Assembly (NCBI GenBank): GCA_002633005.1
Contig: NMRA01000011.1
Coordinates: forward strand, 444,134-508,133
Source: Phoronis australis
Taxonomy: Eukaryota > Phoronida > Phoronidae
DNA: 64,000 nt
Direction of reading: 5' to 3'
Program-made: the position numbers and the translations under genes
The notes under the pieces: generated by a model
What the model was told of the DNA's origin: nothing
Database searches by the model: none
Seen by the model: only the letters and a program-made list of their open reading frames with translations
Part shown: positions 51,955-63,300 of the stretch, piece after piece
Layout: every line of letters begins with the position of its first letter
Numbering within the stretch: position 1 is the first letter of the stretch

Positions 51955-52065
51955 GAGGTAACTGAACCAAATGACTGAATGACTCAACCGAATGACTAAA
52001 CCAAGTGACTCAACCGAATGACTAAACCGAATGACTCAACCGAATGACTCAATCGAATGACTTCT
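51955..52065. repeat. 12-bp minisatellite with TGACTCA motifs
   Basis: Units alternate 'aatgactcaacc' and 'aatgactaaacc' separated by g. The heptamer TGACTCA occurs four times. Confidence 0.88.
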
Positions 52066-53292
52066 GAAAAAGATTCTAGAATACCATTGTGTATTTTGAC
52101 TGTTGGGTGTGTTAGACTAGAAGGCATGGTTCATTAGTTTAGATCACTACCATAGGTAGCACTGATAGTTTACGTTATTCACTCCAGGGGTCACCACCAA
52201 GTAACTGTGCACTTATTGAAGCTTCTTAATTCTCATGATTTGAGAGTAGTTCATAAAGTTCTCACTAATGTATCTAATCTGTTATTATACTTCACTTGTT
52301 CTCACATTTTTGCCATATTTCTCAAATTTTTGACTGTGTGTGTTTTCAATCTACAGAGTGGATAATTTAGCCAGCTTTCTGGTGATTCTTGAATTGGTGA
52401 TGAGAAAAATTGCCGGTTTCTAGAAGCAAGGAAAAACTGACCAAGAATAAGATAATTTTAGGCTGACCAAGTTGGAAAATATTTACTGGGTACCCCAAGT
52501 TGCTAATGGGACTGCTTCTTGCGACTGACCAATGGTCTCTAATAAAAAAATTGCCCAGCCATTGATCTTGCTCTCTGACCATTGCATTAGTGTGGCCTCT
52601 ATTTGATAGTACAGGTTAGTATTTTTGGTCATGCCAGATTTTTCAGTGCTGCCATTTGATTTTTCGGTGCTGCCTCTGGATTTGGTGGCACAGTTATTGT
52701 CTCCACCCCTTGACTAAAGTATAGCAGAGCAGGCAGTGTGTCCCAGATTCCTGTGTTACTCGGCCATAGCATATCTATCTTTTGCAATAATTTTCGAAGG
52801 CCCACATCTTTACGATTGGCTACATTGGAGAAACGGAAAAAGGTCAACTGCTATCCAAAAACTATCTTTTTTTCTCCTAAATTTTTAGTGGTTCGTTAAT
52901 GGCTTGGTGTTGGCCAACACTTAAATGTTGGTTGTTTGGAATGTTGAGCTGTTCATTTTGGCATGCTCACATCTGATGGACAGCAGGCCATGAGAGGCTG
53001 TTTTTTATGCGTAAATTAGGTTGGCACATGGTTAGGAAGATGAATGTATTCAACGTGCTGCGTGTGTGGGTGGTGAGGCATAAAGAAGGAGCTTGGAATA
53101 ATTTTGTGATCAGATGATGGAAAATTGAGTGTCTGTGATCACACACTCCTGCTGACTGTCTTTGTAATGTGTTGGGGTGAGAAGTAGTTGGTCAACCATT
53201 TTACAAGCTCTTAGCTCCAAGTTGGTACTTAAGTAATTCTTGTATGTGGTGTCTGTTGTTACCTGTTACTGTGTTCATGTGACTGGTTGGAG

Positions 53293-53319
53293 ATATTGGT
53301 GATGCAAAAATGGTCAAAG
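53293..53319 (+). CDS. Low-confidence 27-nt linker microexon candidate
   Basis: Between an AG at 53291-53292 and the donor gtaggt lie 27 nt that, in phase 1, read (Asp)IGDAKMVK and exit in phase 1, as linker exons do. The acceptor tract is mixed in purines and poor, and so short a frame can arise by chance. It is listed so that transcript data can be checked at this spot. Confidence 0.2.
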
Positions 53320-54330
53320 GTAGGTGCAGTAGAGTTAAGGAACGTTTTGTACAACAGTCTGCAACGAAGTGAGATCTGGACAGCTACTGGGGTGGTCAGT
53401 TATAGAATCTGTCGCTGCCCTCCAGTTATTCTAGAGTTGACCATTGGACAACAATGGTGGTCTGTGATGAAGATCGTAAATGCCAAGACATCATTTCCTA
53501 CACATACAATATGGTTTCTTTTTTCGCCTGTGTCAGACATAAATGTATCCGATCTAGTGTTGGGCTAAAAATGCTTTTTATTTCCTTACTTTGTTTTGCT
53601 GTCTTTCTATTTGTGACCTAAAGCTTGGTTTTGGTTTGACAATGCCTGTTCATTAAAGTTATTTTCCATTTGAAAAATTGAGCCAAACTTGCAACTTGCT
53701 GACTTTCTGCCACATAAAAACTTGAAACTTTGCAAAACCAATCCTCACCCAAACTTCAAATACATCCCCACCCTGGATCATCGAAGCCTTGGTCTGCCCC
53801 TGCAGGAATGACAGTCAGCCATCTTTGTCCCACAAACATTGGTTGTGAACAAAAGCGTTCAGAGGATTCACTTCAGGTACATGCAATGCAGATCAACGAT
53901 ATGCAGAGCTGGAAAGAGAACAAGTGCCACTCACTGATACAGCATGTAGTGGACTTCAAGATTAGATGAATACATGGGTGGATAAACCATAGACTATCAT
54001 CAAGTTTTTATGGATAAACCAGCATAAAGTGAAAGAATTCAACTTCACAATGTTTTGTGAACTAGATTTTATTTGATTTTCTTTCATGGTATTTAATGTG
54101 AATTAATTGAACATGAAACATTCGATGAACGAAATTAAGAAAGTGACCTTGCAACAACCTAAGACATCTGTGGTAATTGTCCACTTATCTAGCCCACACA
54201 CCTCATTTTGCTCGCCAAAAATTAAATTGTTTTTAAAAATAAATTTTGTTCCTCACTTATTTCGCATATTGTTATTTGAGTAGCTCGCAAGAATTCCCTA
54301 TCTTGTGATGTGTTGTCATGCTGAGTTTTT

Positions 54331-56029
54331 ATGCGCCCACATATTGATATGTGGTCTCATATTGCCGTGATCTCTGTCTGTCCGGCGTCCGCAGCTGTAT
54401 CTCCTAAACCCCTCATATGATCTTGATGAGATTTGGCAGATGTGTTCCTATGAAGCTGACAACATATGACAACGAATTTCAGGCCTCTCTGACTACCGGT
54501 GTGTCCCCTAGTGGCAATTTTATTTTTTTACGCTTACCTCTGTATCTTCGGATATCCTCAACGGATTTTCATAAAATTTGGAAGTTAGACACCTATTAGT
54601 GAGATGATGCCATCCTACCGTTTTCAGACTGATTCAAGGTACTTTGCGCCACCTAGTGGCCATTTATACTGTTTTCGGGTCTGTTTTTGCGTCTGCCGTT
54701 CTATCAACCGAACCGCTCTTTTTGGCGTCTGCCGTTCTATCAACCAAACCGTTCTAGGAGTGATTTTGAAAATTAGCATATATATTGATACTTTGAAGAG
54801 GGCGACTGAGGGTGGTTTTCCGACGACTTCGACAACTGTGGCGCCTCCTAGTGGCATTTTTGTTTGTTTTTGCACCCATGGCTGTATCTCCTAAACCTTT
54901 CAAAGGATCTTAATGAGATTTGGCAGATGTGTTCCCATGAAGGTGACAACAGATAACGACGAATTTCGGACCTCTCCGACAACTGGTGTGCCCTTTAGTG
55001 GCAATTTTAATTTTTTACGCTTACCTCTGTAGATTTGGAGGCTCTCAACGGTCAATGGATTTTCATAAAATTTGGCAGTTAGACATCTATTAGTGAGATG
55101 ATGCCATCTTCCCATTTTCGGACGGATTCGGGTACTTTACGCCACCTAGTGGGCATTTTTACTGTTTTCGAGTCTGTTTTTTGGCGTCCTCCATTCTATC
55201 AACCAAACCACTCTAGGTGTGATTTTGAAAGTTGGCATATATGTTCTTACTGTGAAGAGGGCGGGCGACAATGATTTTTCGATGACTTGGAATACTATGG
55301 CGCCTCCTAGTGGCAGTTTTGTTTGTTTTTGCGCCTATGACTTTATCTCCGAAATGCTCAACAGGATCTTTATTGAATTTTGCTGGTGTATTTATATGAA
55401 GTTGACTACAGAGAATGACGACTTTCGGACGTATCGGGCTACCAGTGTGCCACCTAGTGGCAATTTTAGTTTTTTACGTTTACCTCTGTAAAAATAAAGG
55501 ATCGTCAATGGATTTTCATAAAATTTGGCAGTTTAAGGCATCTGTTAGTGAGGTGACGCTATCATCCGGTTTTTGGTAAAATTCGAGGCATTTTGTACCA
55601 CCTCGTGGCCATTTTTACTGTTTTCGAGTCTTTGTTATTTGACGTCTGTCTTTCTGTTAACCAAACCACTCTAAGGATGGTTGTGGAAATTGGCATTTAT
55701 GTTCCTAGTGGGAAGAAGAAGTCTGACGATGATTTTCCAACGACTTCATCTACTTTGGTGCCTCTCTGTGGCAGTTATGTTTTTTTTGCGCTTATAGCCT
55801 CTTAGTGGCAATTTCATTTTTTCATTTTCCTCTGTTTTCTCAGAAGTTCCTTGACAGGTTTTTATGAAATTTGGTAAATAGCTTTGATGACACATACAAG
55901 TTCTCTGATGGATTCGCCATATTTTGTGCCATCTGGTTGCAAATTTTTATGTTCCAAATAAACACCCCTAGAAGCACAACGTTAGCAGTGCATTTGTGTG
56001 CGCATTTCAACACTCCACGTTGCTCTTGT
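54331..56029 (+). repeat. Composite ~146-bp-monomer repeat element, copy 5 (largest)
   Basis: The head is ATGCGCCCACATATTGATAT then GTGGTCTCAT; the tail is CATTTCAACACTCCACGTTG then CTCTTGTA. Nodes are at 54510 A, 54655 B, 54850 C, 54997 A, 55148 B, 55309 C, 55456 A, 55604 B, 55767 C and 55804 A', plus a degraded B' near 55934. That is three A-B-C rounds of 456-493 bp. A ~45-bp local duplication ('gcgtctgccgttctatcaac') lies between the first B and C. Open frames on both strands are repeat by-products. Confidence 0.9.
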
Positions 56030-57170
56030 ATCATATGTAAGAATAACACGGTCTTGTAGAAGATAATGCTCACTGGTCTTTTAAAGGGTCAGATTTGGTT
56101 TAACACTGGAAAGTGCTGTTAGAGATTGTTATTGTATGGGAGAGATTATGACCATAGCTTAATGAAACAAAAACTGTGTTTGTCGATGGCAGGCTGTGAC
56201 TGCTCAATATTTGTTAATATTTTGTTTTAATATTTATTACTGTGTCAGTATAAGTCTTCTCCTTCAATTTATCCATGTATTTTGCTGAATTCCGTACCTA
56301 AACAAAAAATCATTGAACATATGCAAAATAAGATTCTTCTATTGCTCTCAGAGTCCTGCCTTTGTTCGGAACAAGAATCAAGAAACTCTATTTAATGACG
56401 TTTGGAGAACAGACTAACATTAGCCGGTTGGGCTATTTCTACGACATTAAATTTAACAGAAACATGAACAAAATTAAACTTAAGCTAAAGGTGAAGAATA
56501 ACACAGATATATAAGTGTAATTAAAAGTTAAGTTGTCGTAATCGCTGAAGTATAGACTAGCGGGTCTAATGAGCATAAACGATAATAGGTACACGTGTAA
56601 ATGCTATAATTTAGATAAATCGTAAGAGAAACGATGATATACACTAATGACTGCATATTACCTGGAGTGTTTACAAAGAGAACAGCTGCATTCGGGGCCG
56701 GTCCAGGTCCGGATCAGTCCACGGAAAATAGTGAAAGACTCTGTTGAGTGCAACATATTCGGCAGACTGTTCCAGACCGAGCAGCCTTGAATCGAAAAGA
56801 TTTTTTACCATATTTGACAGATTTAACTTGAGGAATATCTAGAAGGTTGCTGTAGCGAAAGGAGTAATTGTTTTCTTGTTTCTTTAAAAGTGAAAGAAGT
56901 GTCTTGGGTGATAAGCCATAAAGGATTTTAAAAATTTCTATTGCAATAAGTCGATGTCTGTGTAGATGAAGTGTTAGTTTGTTAGCTAGTGAGAGTAGTT
57001 GTTCGTGCGTGCTAATGCCGTCGTTAACAAAACTTAGGGCTCTGAGTTGAAGTTTTTCTAGTTAGAGTGTATTTTCTTTCAAGTAAAAATGCCATGAGAG
57101 GGGCAGTAGTTGAAATTTGAAAGGATGAAGGAGTGAAAAATGGCTAGTCTACCGTTTATCATTAGGTGGT

Positions 57171-57580
57171 TACCCGGGTGAGAAGTTTATACATTTGACA
57201 CGCTTTTGAGGGTGTCAAACGTGTTAAACATGTAAAAAAACGTGTAATACATGTCAAAATTGCCACGCTAACGTGTAAATCGTGTAAAAACACGACACGC
57301 TAGCGTGTAAAATTTTACATGCTAGTGTGTCAAACTTTTAAAATTTGCCACGCCAGCATATCAGACGTGTAAATTGTGACACGGTAGCGTGTCAAATGTG
57401 TAAAATTTGACACGCTAGCATATCAGACGTGTAAAATTTTACACGCTAGCATGTCAAACATGTAAAATTTTGACATGCTACATTTTACACATTTAACACG
57501 CCACGTTTGACACGCTTTTAGGGCTTTCCAATACTCCACGTTTTAGAGCATGTCAAACGTGTCAAATTCTCACCCGGGTA
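57171..57580. mobile_element. Foldback element of inverted CACGCTAGCGTG-type repeats
   Basis: Perfect 14-bp terminal inverted repeats, TACCCGGGTGAGAA and TTCTCACCCGGGTA, bound 410 bp. The interior is nearly all short repeats of 'gacacgctagcgtgtaaaat' in both orientations ('gtgtcaaa' against 'tttgacac'), so single strands could fold in many registers. There is no coding capacity. Confidence 0.85.
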
Positions 57581-58677
57581 TTTGCTGTGAGGCTTTTTTG
57601 CAAATGTCCGATCAGCGGATACTGGGTCACCTTGCGATAACTCCGCTGAATTAGTTGTCCTAATCAGTCCAAAGATGATGGGAATGTTAACATCAAAGCT
57701 TCAATAGCAGCAGCAGTAGCCGAGTTATGGGAGAGGCTCTTTACCCTGCTAAAATGTTACAGTTCACCATTATATTCACACTAATTGTGCTTCATAACAT
57801 ACTCGTCATTATCATAGCCTAATTAGCCCTGTCACTCTTCATTCATATTTGATTTATTGAGCCAAGTGCTTGATAATAAGCAGATTTTAGAGGGGTTTTT
57901 GCATTCTCTTAACTATGTAATGTATAGCAGGAACTACATGACAATGCTCTTTAACATAATCTATGCTAAACAAAGTGTAATTATATTCACTGACAATTCG
58001 TAAATTTGAAAACTGAAAAATCTGCAAATAGTTGACCTTTGCACTAACGATGTGCCTCGCGGGCTCATGCAGTGTTAGCCCCCAATAACCATATAAGGAC
58101 ATTTACTGGACACGGTTCGGTGATTCAAGGTAGATTTTCGCCACAAAACTCGTTCTTGAAAACATTTGGAATTTTTCAACCTACTTCATAATTTACATCA
58201 CCATCATAATTGTGTTGTGTCCCTAACTAATTTAGCCGTGCAATCACAAAGATAAGGAATTAGCCTGCAAATTCAGCTTTAAATATTTTTAATTAGAAGA
58301 ACTTGTTTTTTAATGTGTTTAGCTGATCTGTCAACATTTGGTTGTCTGTAGTGTTTGCCTTGTTTTTTGTGTACATCATTAAAACCTTCCCTATAGACTA
58401 CAGTGGGCCACTGTGACGCGTCTTATAAAATCACTTGTACGAGCATTTTTGGGGGAGTGGAGGCAAACATGATTTCTATGTTTGATATCACAAAAAAGGT
58501 AAAGAAGTCTCCATATCTAAAGTTGTACATTTCCATGAAATTTGACTTCTAAATTTGGCTAGTTCGGCAAATTGGGCATGGATTAGAACATATTTAAAAA
58601 CAATCAAATTAAATGTCTATAAAATGTGATACTGCAATTGATATATCTATGGGTTGCATCAAGACAAGCACATTAGA
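57581..58677. other. Intronic stretch, nothing recognised
   Basis: AT-rich sequence without repeats or coding features that I can support. The minus-strand frame at 57887-58102 has no similarity known to me. Confidence 0.6.
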
Positions 58678-58741
58678 CACATAACCTGTAACCAGTCTGT
58701 AAATAAGTATTTACAGACTGGTTCTACAAGGTAGTTATGTG
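58678..58741. other. Long hairpin, 15-bp perfect stem plus extended arms
   Basis: AACCAGTCTGTAAAT (58690-58704) is followed, after AAGT, by its exact complement ATTTACAGACTGGTT (58709-58723). With small bulges the pairing continues outward through CACATAAC and GTTATGTG, giving a 64-nt foldback. It could be a small inverted-repeat transposon or a structured RNA. The 4-nt loop is short for a typical animal microRNA precursor. Confidence 0.6.
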
Positions 58742-59767
58742 GTTATCCCTTGGAACACAAACTTGTCTGAATTTTGCAAATTAAAATTGCTCCTGTGGTA
58801 TTTGCAAAGCTATTGAAATTATAAATACAGTACAATGTGGTAACGAACACAGAAAAAGTCAATAATCAAAGAAGTCATAACTATATGCGGAACTGTCCAC
58901 ATTTTTCAGACAAATGTCTTTTTCTAGATGCCATTTTATCACTGCGTAACTCTGCCAAAGTTGAATTCATGATTTGTGAAAAGATGTTAATGTGTAACTG
59001 ATCTAGGACCTAGTTTTTTCTTGTATGCAGTTTAGAAACTAGAGAAGTCATACTTCGAGATTTTATTCTGGCGGAAGCAGAAACAGACTAAAAGAGTCGT
59101 GTTTTTGCTAGTGTCTCTTTTTAGTGAAAGATTTCTTTAAATTGGGATCGCAAATTCTTGAGAAATGAGATCAGAACAGAGGATTGATTATTTTATTAGC
59201 TAGATGTATTTTGATCAAAACAACTGTGAAGTAGCCCATTCCACATTTCTTTCAAAACTGCAGTTCACGGAAAACTGCAAGAAGAACCAACGCACGTGAG
59301 TTAAGCACTGGTTTCTGACTGTATGGGTGGGTACCCACATTTTCGAGCTGCACAGTCTCCGCTCAAACATGGTGCAGCCCCCCCTTGCGTACAGAAATTC
59401 ACTTTTCCTGTTAAAAAGTAGTGCACATTCTTTGCACTAAATGTGTGAAAGTTGGCAGGCAAATTCAAAGTTCTTATTTCATAAATCTAGCCATTTACTT
59501 TTGTTACAGTTTGCTAAAGAGTTAGTAAGATTCCTAGATTAGAATAGACTGCTGATGTGATGAATCAGATTAATGTCTCCTAAACTGCAGCTGCAGCTAT
59601 GATCAACAACTCACCAGTGTGGCTAATTATTGTCACTAATCGTTTGATTATTCAGCTAATGAGTCCCTGCCATAACCTGCATTACAGTCCTATTTTTCCA
59701 GCATCTTAGATCACAAACACCTAATCAGATAGATGACAGTCCAAGCCCATCAGGCAGCTTTCCTACC

Positions 59768-60210
59768 ACACATGTGTGTTTATTTTTAGCCTCACTTGAG
59801 AAGGGATTATCTTGCAGCAGTCTTTTTGCATTACATGTGCTATGTCTCCAGTCAGTACAGTAGACAGTTAGCATTGAGAGTGTACTGAGCAGGACTTGCA
59901 CTGTACCATTGTGCTGCCTTTGTTGGTCTGGCCAACTCAGTTGGACTAATGCTTCAATAACAAGCACTGTTTTGACATGGTCTACACTGAATGGCTACAG
60001 AAATCTTCTTTCAAGTGGGGTCCACAACCTGGTGTTTTATCTCCTAACAAACATCAAGTGCAATGCTGTTGTAATGGACTCATTCTAAGTCAAGAGGCTC
60101 GCTTATATGGATTCAGTGTGTTAAAGTCAAGTTATACTTGCTGAAGTGTGTATGTGTGGTCACGTCTTAGCTATCAGCTGCAAATCTGCGAGGATTTCAT
60201 GGAGTAGACC
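59768..60210 (+). promoter_or_regulatory. Possible internal promoter region before the membrane-anchor exon
   Basis: Upstream of the ATG at 60211 are TTATTTTTAG (59780-59789), an exact fit to the MEF2 consensus YTAWWWWTAR, and E-boxes CATGTG (59771-59776 and 59834-59839) and CAGCTG (60175-60180). A weak TATA-like TTATAT is at 60103-60108. Such motifs are short and common, so this is only suggestive. MEF2 sites and E-boxes are typical of muscle genes, and vertebrate alphaKAP is a muscle product. Confidence 0.3.
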
Positions 60211-60316
60211 ATGTTTTTAACGGTCACTTGGGATCATGATCCGGACGAGGAGTTTCCTGCTGCACTGCTCATCAGTTCGCTGGTTTTCGTTTTCTTTCTT
60301 CTTTCGTTACTCGGAG
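60211..60316 (+). CDS. Candidate alternative first exon: membrane anchor (alphaKAP-like)
   Basis: ATG at 60211 has a good context (acc ATG, A at -3) and an in-frame TAG two codons upstream, so it is a true start candidate. It opens MFLTVTWDHDPDEEFP, an acidic N-terminus, followed by the hydrophobic segment AALLISSLVFVFFLLSLLG (residues 17-35), then one base and the donor gtatgt. The exit phase is 1, the same as exon 12 and all linker exons, so it could splice to downstream linker/hub exons. Position is after the kinase and calmodulin-binding exons. Vertebrate CAMK2A has a first exon in the equivalent place that gives alphaKAP: a short transmembrane anchor plus hub, without kinase. By the positive-inside rule the acidic N-terminus would be lumenal and the hub cytosolic. 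Sequence similarity to vertebrate alphaKAP beyond hydrophobicity is not evident. Confidence 0.5.
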
Positions 60317-63300
60317 GTATGTTCCATTCACGTTTGTCTTTAATTGCTCGCTGAATAATACAAGGTGACGTGTTATAATATGTTCACTGCATGTTTTCTT
60401 TTTCAATATTTATAAACCATGACTGACATTCCTAGTAATTCAATGGGCTCAACTTCAGTTCTCCTAAACAAACTTGTGTTTTGGCACTGCTATGAATACA
60501 CCATGTTGCTCCACCCTGTTTGCGGTATACTTAGTGTATAGACAGTGGTGTATTTTTAGTCTTCATTTGGAAGCCAAGCCATTGGGAACTGTCTTCTTAA
60601 ATCTGAAAGCCAATTTCCTTGATTGAAAGGTTTCAGTTGTGTAGACACTCATTGGCAGAAGTCATTAACATGACTCCTGCTGTGAGTTGACCCTTGCTTT
60701 AAGACTAGCGGATGTTTTTGTAGATTTTCGTAGCGGTATATTCATTCATAGTTTTTGCAGAGATGGATGGTACATTATGAACTATAACATAGTTTTATGA
60801 TATATCTTTCTCTATTACGTGTGGCAGGGGTATTTAAATTATTCTCAGAACTTTTGAGTGCCTGAATTATCTTGTGATCTGGTTGTTGGGTGTGTGTTTC
60901 CATGTAAGCAAGCATGCAGAATGTTTTCAATACCTGACATCGATGTCTGTATTTTGAATGGTTTTGTAGGATCTTATAAAAATGGCCAAATTTGGCTGTC
61001 TTTAGAGCATCTCAGAAACGGCTGGTCTTGGCTGATCGGATTCATAGGAAACTTTCAAACACATTATGCATGCTGTTTAGAAAACACTATCAGTAATTGT
61101 TTTTTAATGTTCCACTTTTGCATGAGTGATTCTCTTAAAAATTGTTAAAGTTTCAGCGAATGAAAATGAAATATTTAAGAAAATTGTAATTGCGATACCT
61201 TGAACACTTATGTTAAATAAAATTTGATCGTGTGATTGATGCCGTCATTTCGCTATTAATGTACCTTTCTTTTTTTGCTAAAGTTTACAGAAAAGACGTG
61301 GTCACGTCACTCAATTAATAAAAGATTGGTAAAATGTTAAATGTCAAATTGAACAGATTTTGTACTTTCTAAAAATATGTACTTTTACTGAGTTAAAATC
61401 TGTAGTTATCTCGATAGTTTGCTAAATGTGAGACTTGTCGATAAGTTCCTACATAAATTTAATGGACTGCCTGTATGTTGCCAAGTTTAGACAAAACTAT
61501 AAATTTTTAACTCCAGAAATATACAATGCTAGTAAAAATAGTGCTGGGAGAGTAGAAGTTCACTTGCCGGTCGCCCAGGTGGCGAGTGAATTTTCAAAGC
61601 GCGATAAACACTATCATTTCCCAGATGAAAAGCAATAAATTTTCTCTTTCCGGTGCTGTTTTTATGATGAATTTAAGGTTAAGTTTGGTCCAGATTACAC
61701 GGCGATAGAACTCTCCTTTGTCCCGGAGATAAGAAATCGCCTGACCTCGTTTTGGAACTCGGGCACATTTTCGTGTCTTTCATTGATGTCGTGAAGTTGA
61801 AAAATTTCAGGTCATGCATCCACGGGTATTTGTCCAATTTGTCAAACTTTCTCACATCGGAGTTGCAGCCCACAGCACAGCAGTAATACTTTGTTTGCAT
61901 TGGAAAAACGAATAGAGTAATGCAACCGAGAAAAACTTTTAAAGAATCGCGACAACAACAAATAACGTGAAACTCCAGTGGCACGAAAGCGAGGCATCAA
62001 CTGTACCAGACGAATGTTTACGGCAATGTTGGTAAATATGGCCTGATTTAGTGTCGCTGTGTAATCTGGGACATGCCTGTTAGAGTATGAGGTTAACCTT
62101 TACCAAAAACAAGTCACAAAAGGTCACAAGCCAATAGTTGTACTTAGGCTTTAGGTGACACAGCCTGTGTACATACCAGTCCCTGCACCATTGTGAGCCT
62201 GTTCAATTACCCCTTTTTCACATGTTATAGGCAAAGACTTCAATATCTTGAAAATTATGACGACAGTTGGACCGAGTGTCCATAAAAAGCAATAACACAG
62301 CAATGTCTTGTATTCTGCTCATAAGATGGGCTACTTTGTTGTATTCTTTTTGGCAACATCAAGGAACAATTCTTTAGGGTCATTATTTTGAATACCCCTA
62401 TATAAGAGTGGGCAGTTCCATTGTGTTCATTTGAATGCCTACACTATTTCAGAAGAAAGCTTATATTCTAAACTTGAGGGGTGTCTGAGAATAAAAAATT
62501 TAAATGTGTTGCTTTTGTCTTTGCTTTAGGTTATTTCAGTGTCTAGGTTAGTTGAGACATATTTTTGGGTTTGACTTAGAAAGTCATGTGGAACTCGTGA
62601 ATATCAGTGAGGGAAACCTTGACTCAAAATATTGATGAGTCGAGTATGACGAGGATGACCATAGTAATTTCATGGAAATAACATTTACTATGAATTACTA
62701 GCAAGATAATTGGCTGTGAGTCTGTATAGGTATAGTAAGATGTTGGAATGATGGTTTCTATAAACACCTTGCACAAGTTGTACACAGTGGGTGTAATCTT
62801 TTATTGGATGGAGACATGATCACATTGAGGTCATGAATGTCAGACTTGCATTGTGACTGAAATGTTAACTGACTACCTAGTCTTATCTTCATTCCTTAGT
62901 CAGTAATTAGTTTTGCATGTAATAAAAAGCCTTGATCTACTTCAATTTTGTGCAGATTTCCGTTGTCGGGTGTTTCGAGTTTGCACCCTTGTGGCTCTGA
63001 ATATGTGCCATGTACAGAAAAAATGGCACGAGACCTCAATATGGCTGTAATTTTGACTTTATTGGCAAACAAGGCTAGAATTTAGCTCTAACATGACAGT
63101 CTTCTCTCGGTGTTCTCCCTTTCAGTGACTTAATACCAGACTTAAAGTGTTGTGAGCTTATGAGCGTGTGATAAAATCTAGCTTCTTAATGTTAACTGCC
63201 AAACACAGTCTTTTGTCTGGTAAGACAACAGGCAGGCCAATTATCTACCAGGCGTATTACAGACCAGGTGTGAACACAGTCAAACCCAGAGCGAAATGGT

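Larger units (their letters stand above)
48151..60210 (+). other. CaMKII linker-hub intron, repeat-rich
   Basis: A 12-kb stretch with no certain exon. It holds the GTGTGCAGAG minisatellite split by a TIR element, a 12-bp minisatellite, the largest copy of the ~146-bp-monomer element, a foldback element and a long hairpin, all listed separately. I see nothing specific in 52070-53290, 53320-54330 and 56030-57170. Confidence 0.7.

Noticed and set aside
53804-53877. Possible exon between tgcccctgcag and gtacat
   Set aside because: Open in one frame but enters phase 1 and leaves phase 0, so it breaks the linker phase rule; composition is not linker-like.
62450-62535. Good acceptor (cactatttcag) with open frame as a hub or linker exon
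   Set aside because: Translation does not match the hub domain, and the frame runs into TAG without a credible donor.
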